64,000 bases of DNA from Casuarina equisetifolia (Eukaryota; Streptophyta; Magnoliopsida; Fagales; Casuarinaceae): contig CM052362.1 in assembly GCA_028551475.1 (NCBI GenBank), positions 7,935,354 to 7,999,353 of the forward strand. Direction: 5' to 3'. This document shows positions 1-10,725 of the stretch, piece after piece; the stretch's first letter is position 1, and each line of letters starts with the position of its first letter. The notes beneath the pieces were generated by a model. That model was not told the origin of the DNA, made no database searches, and saw only the letters and a list, made by a program, of their open reading frames with translations. Made by a program: the position numbers and the translations under genes.

Positions 1-2100
1 ACCTTTGTATTTTTTAGGCCTATTAGCTTCTCCTTGCTAAAATCGGTCAACCAGTTTTTGTAACTTAGGATCCGCTTCTACCTCTTCTATGATTGTATCC
101 ACCAAGTGGAAAACTAGTTGAGAAATTGTTTGAATCAAACCTTGCTCCTAATCATCATCCTGCCTAGACAATGTGTCCACCCCCACACTCTTTACCAAAC
201 TTGTACTCTATCAAAAAATTATACCCCATTAGTGTAAGCAACTACCTCTAATGCATAAGAGATAATCTTCTACTTTTACAAATACTTTAAGTTTCTCTAG
301 TTTATTCATATAATAAATTGATGAACCAATAGATAATAACTTTGCTTTATTGCTATAACTATGGCCAATATCTCTAGGTTAGATGTAGATAATTTTAAAT
401 GATGACCATGTAATGTCTTACTAAAGAAAGCGATAGGACTTGTACCTTGAACCCTAATATTACATTCCATGATAAATGGTTTAGAGAAATTCAATAATGT
501 TAAAACTAGAACCATAGTTATGACTATCTTTAAACTTTCAAAGGTCTCTTGAGCCTTATCAAGCCATTTGAAGGCATCCTTTTTCAATAACCCTATTGAA
601 GGCTTTGTTAATTTTTTGTGTTAATAGCAATAGTACTTAGTCATATCAAGGAACCCTTTAAAAGCCTTAACATTCGTAGATGCAAGCCACACCAAAATTG
701 CCTTTATTTTATCTGTGTCTACTATCACCCTATTCCACCCATTATGTGACCTAAATACCTAATGTCCCAACATACAAATTTGCACTTGGATCATTTCACA
801 AAAGCTATTGCTTGCTTAATATTTCCAACACTTGTTGCATGTGCCTCAAATAATCCTTCCAAGTCTTATTGTATACCAAAATTTCATCAAAGAACACAAA
901 TATTATCTTCTTTAATAGATTTTGAAAAACCATATTCATTAATGATTAGAATGTAGCTTAGCCCATTTGTCAATTCAAATAGCATAACTAAAACTCAAAG
1001 TGGTCATGATAGCTTCAAAATGTCATCTTCTCAATATCATCTTCCTTCATCCAAATTTAATAATATCCTAAGCATGGGTCGAACTCTAAAGAATAAAAAT
1101 AAAATAAAATAAATAGGTGTTATGCAACTCCTTGTAGTCCATACATAAGTACCATAATCCATCCAACTTTTTAATGAATAGTACTAGCAATAAAAAAGGT
1201 CTCAAACTCTTTCTAATCATTTCATCCCTAAGCAACTTCACCACCAATATCTCGATCTTGCCTTTTAACATATAAGGGTATTAATATAGTTTCACCATTT
1301 AACAACATCCTAATTTTCTTTTAATACTCCATTAAGTTTCCATCTACCCTTATTGTTGGAAAAGTTCCCCATACATTAAGTTTCCATCACCCTAGTATTT
1401 CTTAAGCATTTTTCTCCCTTTTCTTCTTCTTGAATAATTTCTTCTTGCATTAATGCCTTGGATTGTACTATTTGTCACAATAGATGCATAATCCTATAAC
1501 CTTCATTTTTTTTATAATGTCCAATTGTCATTTTTTTGACAGATAAGGCATTTGATCCATTACCATTACGAGTAGATGGAAGTTCATCCCAGCTCTTCTT
1601 AGCAATTGCAATTAGTCCACCCCTATTTAGTTTATACCTCGCCTCAAAAGTCATAGCCAAGCCCATTACTTTAGTTAATGTCGAACGTCTATTAGCTCCC
1701 ACATCCGTCGTAATCTCTGACTCAAGACCACTAACAAACCCATATACTTACTCTTTAAGAAGCAATGGACCACCTTTGATCAACAATGAGAAATAATCCT
1801 CATAATATGTATCTACTGATCTTGTTTGAATCAAATTAGTTAGAGTACTATAATGGTTCGCAAATTCACTCTCTCTCTACCTTTTAAGCACTCCTTCCAT
1901 GATGTCTTTCCATGCAAGTACCCTACCCACCGCTCCATGTTCCTTCTCAAATACTTGAAACCATTTAAATACACTACCTTGCACATTTCGAGTGATCATC
2001 TTAACCTCTGCCAATCAGAACAAGGGTACTATTCAAATACTCGAGCACCTAATAGATCCAACCAAATGTATCGTCTATGCCATAAACTGGGGGGAAAATG
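1..2100 (-). mobile_element. Degenerate Ty3/gypsy LTR retrotransposon (gag-pol remnant)
   Basis: Read on the minus strand from 2100 down to 1, broken frames give the order gag, reverse transcriptase, RNase H. The gag start resembles the capsid pattern 'FPPVYGIDDTFGWIY' (about 2095-2050). Around 1860-1640 is a capsid-like stretch including 'GLAMTFEARYK'. An RT fragment at 1271-1086 has 'LFIKKLDGLWYLCMDYKEL', matching the family pattern of a lysine-rich strand followed by a (C/F)xDYRxLN motif. At 680-600 is the RT tail (FLDMTKYYCY) and at 587-306 an RNase H-like domain (FKWLDKAQETFE, PIAFFSKTL). A trace of the chromodomain-side 'LSRQDDD' motif lies near 170. Many stops and shifts make it non-functional. 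The integrase side runs off the left edge of the window. No LTR was recognised. Confidence 0.85.
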
Positions 2101-3034
2101 AATTGTATTATGTCATGGTAATGTTAAAACATAACCAACAAAACACACTAACATAAACACACCGCTAATCACACCTTCGCCCTTCCCCACTTCCTTCGGC
2201 GATCGCCTTGCCCATCTCGGGCTCGTATTAGGCTGCCTAAAACGCTTCCGAAAAACTCCCACACAAAGCCGTAAAGAGGCCTGAAACCGAGACTGACACA
2301 GAACGTACACCTATAATTTTACAAACTTTGGGCAAGTAAAACACCAATAGCTCAACAATGATTAAACAGAAGCACTTCTTTATTTCCAAACTCAAGGAAA
2401 CAGAGCTGACAGTTCTCCAAATCGATCACACTTACAAAGCATGCGAACTTGTATTACCAAGCGGTGTTATTGGCACAAACTAAGAAGCTTGACACTAGAA
2501 CATTCCAGTATGTATAAGCAATTCCCAACTCTCAGCTACCAGCCAAAAGCATTGATGAATTGCATTTCATTCAACGACAGACATGAAAAACATTAGGACA
2601 AATTTGCTGTCACATCAATCAACTCTTGTCCAGGTGAGATAAGTAGGAGGTCAGAAACGAAACACAAGTTGAATAGTGATGGGAGAAGAAGCCCTGAAGG
2701 AACGATGAGAATAAAAGGGTATAACGTCCTTAACCTTGGGTACCTTTCAACAAGATCATTTATTTGCAGAAGTATGCAAGCAACACCATCGTATCCGAGG
2801 ACGCAACATATTAAAAGAACAATCACAAATCCGAGAGTTTATCAGTTCATAACAGGATTATTATAAAAGTTCCCAGTTCCAATAACAATATGAGGTGAAA
2901 TGCTTTGAAACCATTGTCTGTATCATCCCCATAAATCTTTAACAGACATGGACTACCATATCACCACCATCACAAGTGAAAATTAGACCATTAAATGCAA
3001 AGTTTCCATTGCATGGCAAAGCAAGGGGAAGTGT
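2101..3034. other. Intergenic DNA and probable 3' UTR of the CHCH gene
   Basis: Sequence after the CHCH stop codon (minus strand, below 3035) is probably its 3' UTR for several hundred bases. The stretch 2101-2330 is more GC-rich and shows no recognisable gene. A 77-codon minus-strand frame at 2593-2826 has no family resemblance that I can see. Confidence 0.4.
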
Positions 3035-5083
3035 TTAGGCACTCAACGTAGAACCAGAGTTCCTCCTGCACTCAGCCAACATATCCATGTAAAACTGACA
3101 CTTGCTGATGTCATTGCCGTAGTTGTTCAAGCACTACAAGAGAACAGAAACCATAACCATTAGCCCTAAATTCAAGCTCACACTAAAACAAGTCACATGC
3201 CAATATCAAATATCAAAAATCATTAAGTACCAAAAAGAAAGGATTGCGAAAATAAAACTAAGATTACACAGAAAATTCGACTTCCAACTTCCAGTATTGT
3301 TAGGAAAATACAACAAAAACAGACCACGGGGAACTTGTGTTCATTGATTTTGAACCTAATAACACAAAACAGTTATAGAAACCTTAGACAGTAATCCCAA
3401 ACGTTCTACGTCATAAACCAGTAAGAAGAGAACATTCTAGATATGCGAGAAAAAATGTGCATACGTAGAAATGTTATGAGATAAAATATTGAAGCATCCA
3501 TTTGTTGGCGACTGAAGCAATTCCAGATTCCGATACTTATTGGTGAACTTTCATCAGAGAGAAGAGTCCAAAAATTTTAACCATTTCTAAAGAGACCACC
3601 AGACGACTTTTAGAACAAGTAATTTAAAGAAAAGAATTTCATACATCTTGGAATGCCTTGGAGTGAACATTGCAAGCATCAGAGCCACCAAGACTGTTTG
3701 CAGTGGGAGCTGGGGCAACAGCAGCCTCAGAGGACACAGTCTCGTGCTGAATAGTGCGAGGACCCATTACAGCATCTACAGCTCGGTGGGCTACAGCACT
3801 TCCAGTGCCAAAAGCCATACCTGCAACCAGAGACAAAGATTTAGATCAATACCTGTAAAAAAAAAAAATGAACTCACAATGCATATAATAAAATAATTCC
3901 CATACTGATACCAAAATTATCTCCCCTGACATACCCTGAGCTATTGTTGAACCAATGCCTCCCAAAATGGAACCACCACCTGCCACTCTGAGCAGGTGCT
4001 GGAGGAGGAGCATGATTAACTGCACCAAAATAACATTAGGATCATGCACAATTAGACTGCGAAAAAATTAAATGCAACAAAAGTGACTGAATAAACATTG
4101 ACCGACCAAAAAAATATCAGAGTGCGGTGACAGACATAGCAGGAAACATTAGAACTAGAAAGTTAAGTAACATTACCAGGCTGAGGGGGATTCCGCACTG
4201 GTGCAGGACGAGAAGAACGAGCAGGTCTTCCTGCGACAGATCCCAAAAGAGTCGTCGTCAACAATGACAATTGAAAACCAAAAGAAATCAGATTTCGCAC
4301 ACAGCTATTCAACCCTCTGGATTACGCCGTGAATAAATAAATGCAGACATGTAAAGCAAATGAGACATATGTCCTATACATAATTCATGACAAATATACA
4401 CACCAACAGTTCTTCTCACTAATCTCAAATATTTCATTAATGTCAGATATCAATAGGAGATAAGACAAACATAAGTAACCAATAACGATACTCCCACAGC
4501 CATATCCAAAGCTCACCAAAATTAAACAGAAATAATACAACATGACAGACCCAATTGAATCAATGGGAATATAACATTGTTTCAGAGTATTTGATTATAC
4601 CACATCATATAAAGGTCCACAAGAACCTTTCTAAAGAGCCTAATCCCCAAAAGCAAAGGCTTCAAGCTCAAAAAAATGTAAGACAAAGAAAAAGTCCCGA
4701 AAGTATTAATCTTGCTGCAAATAGTGACCCTTCCATCTCCTTAACAATGCAAAGCAAAGACAAGCACCTATAGAAAAAAAGGCTGCTAAATCTCACATTT
4801 CCAAATTTCCCGGAGACAACAAAGAGTTAAAGCCCGAAGTAAAGGTTGGAATCGAAAACAGGTCAGGTCTTAGTTGAGCTTCTTTTATTTTCATTTCACA
4901 GAACAAACCCTAATAAATTCCAAGCTCTCCTATTCTCCGTTTTCTCAGGTGCCAAACAAATACCGTCACAAAACCCTAGGAACGATCAGAAAACTAGAAA
5001 CTAAAGAGACCATAGCACTTTGAGGCATCCAGATCTGAATAAAGATAAGGAAGATGCTCACCTCCAGAGCTTCGGCGAGGCAT
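3035..5083 (-). CDS. CHCHD2/CHCHD10-like twin CX9C mitochondrial protein
   Basis: Small CHCH-domain protein of the mitochondrial intermembrane space, related to animal CHCHD2/10 and plant Cox19-like CHCH proteins. Exons on the minus strand: 5083-5062 (ATG, MPRRSSG), 4230-4177 (Arg/Pro-rich targeting region ending NPPQP), 3979-3935 (GGSILGGIGSTIAQG), 3820-3645 (MAFGTGSAVAHRAVDAVMG) and 3133-3035 (stop TAA). The two CX9C motifs are DACNVHSKAFQDC, split over the last intron, and CQFYMDMLAEC; these form the helical hairpin disulfides in this family. With these exons the product is 131 residues, close to the family's usual 140 or so. The expected acceptor of exon 3 lies at 4020/4019 (start VNHAPPPAPAQS), but one extra base at 3982 breaks that frame; acceptor CAG at 3982-3980 restores it. 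Either splicing shifted or the gene is frameshifted here. Confidence 0.85.
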
Positions 5084-5239
5084 GATTGGGGATGAGGCGG
5101 CGGAAGTACAGAGACGAAAATTCCAGAAGTAATGGAGACGAGAGAGGCTTGTGTGAACGGTGGCTGCTCAAAACCCTGTGTCGTTGATTTAACAAAAGCG
5201 ATTGGTGATCGAGTCAGTCCAGGTTCATGTACGTTTAGA

Positions 5240-5245
5240 CACGTG
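5240..5245. promoter_or_regulatory. G-box CACGTG upstream of CHCH gene
   Basis: Perfect CACGTG palindrome in the context GACACGTGGG, 157 bp upstream of the CHCH start codon. G-boxes bind plant bZIP and bHLH factors; activity here is inferred from position only. Confidence 0.4.
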
Positions 5246-5249
5246 GGAA

Positions 5250-6542
5250 GAAATGACTGGCTCCCGGCATGGGATTAAGCCTGTTTGATCATCACGTCGA
5301 TTGGTGTGGGTAGATTTAGGGCTTGGCAACGATTGATTGCCATCTCCTCTGGTACCGGATGCGTGTGATAACCACCGCAATAATCTGCTGTGTTGTTTTA
5401 GCGGATATTCCAAGCGTTATCCTGCTAAATTAAGAAGATATTCTTTTTGGCACGTAGAGAAGAAAGTAAAAAATAAAAAAAATTGTCCAAGCAAACGGGG
5501 TTGACAGATCAGCTTATAGCGTAAAGAAAGTAAATAGAGGAGCAGCCTTTTTTTTTTTTTAAAGGGACCGAATTAATAAGATCATTTCGTATAAATAAAA
5601 CTATAGTATTATATCATATAGAATAAAGAGGTTTAAAATGCCCGTTTCATATACTAAACTCACAAATTTCTTACGTTAATGTTATGTGAGATTGTATGCT
5701 CAAACTAAAGTTGATAATATATTATTAACATTGAGCACTTGTAATTCAATGATGCTTGAGGATATTTTAAATTAAGCGGTAGTAGTTCGAGACATTCCCC
5801 TCCCAAATAAATTGTAAAATCTCCCTCGCCCCTACTCCAAATTAAATATATATAATATTAACCACAAAATGAAAGGTAAAAAAGATCAAGTTTTTACTAA
5901 ATAATGACATGAAGGAAAAGGTAATAAAGACATCAAATTTTCATATCAAATCAAAATAAGGTGTAAAAATCTAAATCAATGAGCAAAATCATTTAGCTTA
6001 TAATTCAAAAGTAGTAATAAAGCTTGAACAACCTAAAAGGGAACCATGTTTCTATTCCATGTAACTTCTTACCCAAAAAAAAAAAAAAATCAAAATTAAG
6101 AGCAACCATGTTTTAGGTTTTCTTTTCTTGACTTCCTTGAAAAAAAAATTTCTTTTTTTTTTGTGAAAGGTTAATAATTATATATCAACATAAAAATTAC
6201 AAAATTATTTAGTTATAATATCATTATTTATGCTCAAATACTATATTTGACAAATTTCAAAGTTCTTACAAGAATTTATTACAATTTATAGGCTTTATTC
6301 TTCTAATAAATGAAATCTTTCCCCTCATATTCTTTTTTATTTTAGCAATAATGGTTGAATTGTCTAAACTTTTATTACTTAATCTTTTTCTATTTATTTC
6401 TCTTCAAATGTGATACAATACAGCCTTAAAAAATGTATTAAGCAAGCTTATTGTAAAACTCTTACTCTTGACAGCTTTAATTATTCAACATATTTCAACT
6501 CTCTAGTGTTCAATTTTTCAAGTTAATCTATTTATATCTAAT
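5250..6542. other. AT-rich intergenic DNA, no gene seen
   Basis: Long A and T runs and low-complexity sequence with stops in all frames. No protein family, tRNA or repeat with clear boundaries was recognised. Confidence 0.6.
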
Positions 6543-6757
6543 AAAGCTTTCCATATGTAATTTGTAAATTTACATTTAAAAAATAAATGTCCTTATGATT
6601 CTTCTCTTTGTTGACAAAGGTTCCATTGTAAGTCTACTGAACTATTCCATACAACCACACACTCTGTTATAAATGGTTTCTCTTTTAAAATGATCCAACA
6701 AATAAAATTATACTTTGGTACTTTTTCTTTCCATATAAGTCTTGCCCATTCATTATC
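6543..6757 (-). mobile_element. LINE (non-LTR) remnant, zf-RVT domain
   Basis: The minus strand from 6757 reads almost open through 'WKEKVPKYNFICWIILKEK', then 'WNLCQQREES' and, after one stop, 'GHLFFKCKFTNYIWKAL'. This is the zf-RVT zinc-binding segment found C-terminal to plant LINE reverse transcriptases (pattern W-K-x-K-V-P-K, then C...C, then H-L-F-F-x-C). One in-frame stop and the lack of recognisable flanking RT show it is a dead fragment. Similar AT-rich sequence on both sides may be the rest of the element, too decayed to identify. Confidence 0.7.
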
Positions 6758-6759
6758 TT

Positions 6760-9171
6760 TTCTATTTTCTCTTAGTGCTATATAACTTTTGAAAAAAGTT
6801 TTTCTTATTGTTGTTGTTTATATCTAAGAAAACTTCCACTATAGTTTAATTCTGTGTTACTCCAAATCTAAAGGTGATTTTTCTTGAAAGTAAGCATATA
6901 AAACTTTGTATTCCTTAGAAGATGAAATATAATTTTCCTGCATATTATTTTCATAATGTTTTCTTTGTGATTATATATGTCTTCTTTTTTATCAACTTTT
7001 TTGATATCAATGTCATAAAGGTGAAATAGAAACAAAAGTGGGATGCGATCTTGAAATCATTAAAGAATGGCAAGAGCAAAAAATGAAAACTTGGAGGCCA
7101 TGAACCTGGGTGACCATTGTTGAAGAGATTGAAATCTATAACTCCATCAATTTAATGTTGGCCTTATTTGAGGTGAGTAGGAAATTTTCATTCTAGAACT
7201 TCAACAGTAATCCAATGACTTGAGCTCATCAATCTTGGAAAAAGATAGATAAATCATTAGTGCTGTTAGGGAAGATAAATATAGGTTTGAATGTTAGATG
7301 GATCTTTATTGATTATAGGTGTAACGGTGATTATACTTCTACTGATTTTATGGTTGTTAGTTTTCATTTGTTGGTTTTGAAGAATAAAATGATAAATATA
7401 TGAAAAACTATTGGAATGGGTAGGGCATGAATAAATGAAAAAGGTGATAACATTTTTTTGTTTTAATTTTATTATTATTACTATTATCATCATTATCATC
7501 TTTTGGCACAGAGATGTAAATTTGCTAAAGAAATTTATTATTATTAAGATGTATTGTTTTCTAGATTGATGAAAATATTAAATAGAAATTGCATATAAGA
7601 AACTTTAGATAACTTCAAGTAATGTCAATAATTCAATTGGAAACTAGGAAAAAAGATAACAAAAAAATAACTAAATTTATTTTATTGTTCTTTTTTCTTC
7701 TATAAAGTTGTTAAATTTAAAGGAAATGGTTGAGAAATAGAAGCTTCCATTACTTGAAAATTCTTAGCTTTTCATTTTTAGTTTTAAAGAAGGAATAATC
7801 ACAAAACTAACTATAATAGATGATCAAAAGCCAACTGAAATCAAGTTTTATTGTGTAGATATACTTTCCTTCTAAGTTGGTATTCTATAATATAAATAAT
7901 CTCAGGAGACAAAACAAACAAAATATAGGAGAGATCATAAGAGCTTTATAATGTAGATTTTTGGAGATAATTTTGTTATTCTAAGCACTAATTTTAGTAA
8001 AAGTATTCTTATTTTTCCACATTATTTATTATCATCCCATTGGATTTAACTTTTTAATTCATTATATGTTGTTAACTTATGTGTTGAACTAGAAATACCT
8101 AAACTACGTATTTAATAGTAATAAATTTAATCAAGTGGAAATTATACCTAAAGTGACTTGTTCTTTAGTAACAAGCTTCCATATCTCTTACAATTTTAAT
8201 AATAGGGTTAGGGTTAGATATTATGAAATGTATTTTGAAAAATGTGTTAAACTCTTCTACTGCAAAATTTCTCATTATGGCTGATCATCTAAGATGAAAA
8301 AGGCTTTAGTAGATAAACTAAATTGTTTTCTTTCGTTAATCATGTTAATGTAAAACAATATGTTGATGATTACTAAATGTATGTGAAGTTATTTGAAAAA
8401 CTGCATGAAGGGTAAACATATGTGTCCCGAAAGTAAATTAGAATATTTTGTACATCATAATATCTCAAGTACATGATATTATGAAGATAATAAATGTTTA
8501 AACATATTTGGTGCATTCAAGTGGAATGAGATGACAATACAGTTTAAGAATGATATGCCTGAAATCCAACGGTGGAAAAACCTTAAGAAAAGCTATGGAT
8601 GCCTTTGAAACTAATTTGATCGTTGAAATTCATGAAACAGGTTAAAACCACTACATCAAGTCATGGTTTTACCAAAGAAAACCACTACACCGGTTTAAGC
8701 ACAATGGTAAGATTCCCCAGGTAAAGCACAATGATGAGACGTCATTTTAACTCAAGCCCGAAGCACATTTAAAATGAAAGCAAAGCGCTTGATGTTTTTA
8801 AATCCAACTCAAAGCTACATCGTTTGGACTAAACAACTCAAACCTAATGTTTCATTTGCCTCCACTCTTATTCCTTTCTTTCTACTATTGAGCTCACCTG
8901 TGTGCAATTTTAATTCTGAATATTTTCTACTTGTTTTGAAATCTGAATATAATTTGCAATACTCATTAAAAACTAGACAAGAATCAATTGAACTAACGAC
9001 ATCACATCCAAAATAAAATAAAACCCAATTCAAACCTTTTTTCTTGGGTCTCACTAGGACTAACAAATCGTATATAAGTTACTTTCTCCAACCAATATTC
9101 TTAACATATAAATTATATACAAAAAAAATTCATTGACTCTTATGTTAAACCTTAACTTCAAAGATATTATG
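6760..9171. other. AT-rich intergenic DNA, no gene seen
   Basis: No conserved coding frame. A short simple tract of ATT/ATC triplets lies at about 7468-7500. The longest frames (around 80 codons at 8774-9066) overlap on opposite strands and resemble no family I know. Confidence 0.6.
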
Positions 9172-9513
9172 TGTTAAAGTAAGAAAGTTCATCCTAAAAC
9201 TCATAAGCAATAGGAAGTATACTCATATCTAATATAGGGTCAAGTTCACATATTTTTACTTCTAGTGTATGATCATATCCAAGTATACTTAACACAAGGC
9301 CTCCACACCGTGGGAGGAACATCATTGGCACATACAATAATTGATGTGTGGAGAAATCACATCAAAAAGTGAGCTATGACTTTAATACCATGTTAAAGTA
9401 AGGAAGCACATCTTAAAACCTATAGGCAATAAAAGACATTCCCCTATTTAATGTAAGGTTAAGCTCACATATCTTTACTTTTGATGTGGGATTAGATCTA
9501 AGTATCCTTAACA
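9172..9513 (-). mobile_element. Complete TRIM-type miniature LTR retrotransposon
   Basis: Two direct repeats of 123 bp (9172-9294 and 9391-9513) flank a 96-bp core. Both repeats start TGTTAA and end TTAACA on either strand. Read on the minus strand, the 5' repeat (9513-9391) is followed at once by TGGTATTAAAG, a good match to the initiator tRNA-Met primer binding site TGGTATCAGAG. A purine-rich stretch (GGTGTGGAGG) lies just before the 3' repeat. Flanking 5-mers are TTATG (9167-9171) and TTAGG (9514-9518), a probable target duplication with one change. The element has no coding capacity, so it must have been mobilised by enzymes from other elements. Confidence 0.8.
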
Positions 9514-10070
9514 TTAGGTATAGATTTAACATTGTGGTTTAACAAAAAGGGCTACGAGTGAAGTTCCTTAAATTTTTATAATCCATGAAATTGGTATAGA
9601 GATTGCAAGTTCCTATTTCTACACTAATTTATGATCTTCTTGATTTAATGAAACTTTTATAAAGATAGCAAGTTTCATAGCTTACTTGAACTTTCCCACA
9701 AAAACCAATTCTATTATTGAAAATTGTAAAGTCCAATATTTTGGGAATATCTCATTAATCTTCTTTAAATAGAGGAAACTTACTATTCTTGAATCAAAAT
9801 TTGGATTGGAGTGACTTTTCCAACATATATACATACATACAAGAGTTCTTTCTTTTATCAATTCATGAATCAAGATAATTCTTGCTATTTATTGGTTGAA
9901 TTCATAATTTATTTTTTAGAAGTGCCAAAATATAATGTGGTGATGAGAATTGAAAGCAAAGTTGAAGTGGTTATTCAATAGCTTTTTTATTGAAGATATT
10001 GGGAGCCTAAAATCATTATTATTATTTATTATTCTTTGTTTCATGTGTGCTTCTACTTTATCCCGACCAT
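9514..10070. other. AT-rich intergenic DNA, no gene seen
   Basis: No gene, structured repeat or conserved frame was recognised between the TRIM and the tandem array. Confidence 0.5.
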
Positions 10071-10725
10071 TTTCTTTATGAATTAATGCTAACAGTTTAT
10101 CAATATATTTGTTTCAAAACCATATCACATATGCAAATGTAACCTTAACTAAACTTATTTACACGATAGTCAAATATAACATCTGTTTCCCTCGCTTTAT
10201 TTTGATAATTTCCTTTATGAACTGATGCTATCAATTCATTAATACAATTGGTGCAAAACCATATAATATATGCAAGTGTAACCTTAATTAAATTTCCTTA
10301 TGAATTGATGCTACCAATTTATCCTATATTTGGTTCAAAACCCTATCATATATGCAAGTGTAACCTTAACTAAATTTATTTACACGATGGTCAAATGTAG
10401 CATGTGCTTCCCTTGCTTTATTTTGAATTTCCTTTAAGAATTGATGCTACCAATTCGTTGATACATTTTGTGCAAAGCCATATAATACACGCAAGTGTAA
10501 CCTTAATTAAATTTATTTACATAATAGTCAAGTACACTGACTATTACATCCATTGCATGTGTTTCCCTTGTTTTATTTTGACAATTTCCTTCATGAATTG
10601 ATGCTACCAATTAATCAATATATTTGGTGCAAAGTATAAAATAAATGCAAGTATAAACTTAATTAAATTTATTTACATGATAGTCAAATATAATGACTAT
10701 TGTATTAATTGCATGTGTTTCCCTT
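10071..10725. repeat. Degenerate tandem array, units of about 85-160 bp
   Basis: The core 'ATTTCCTTTATGAATTGATG' recurs with changes at about 10071, 10209, 10293, 10428 and 10585. Each copy is followed by 'CTACCAATT', 'GGTGCAAAACCATAT', 'GCAAGTGTAACCTTAA' and 'ATTTATTTACA'. Later units add a segment ending in 'GCATGTGTTTCCCTTG'. Unit spacing of 138, 84, 135 and 157 bp indicates internal deletions and additions. There is no coding frame. Confidence 0.75.

Noticed and set aside
2593-2826. 77-codon hydrophobic minus-strand frame
   Set aside because: Lies in the probable 3' UTR of the CHCH gene; no start context, partner or family signal.
9172-10725. CRISPR array
   Set aside because: Repeats are long, diverged and lack unique spacers of constant size; the sequence is eukaryotic.
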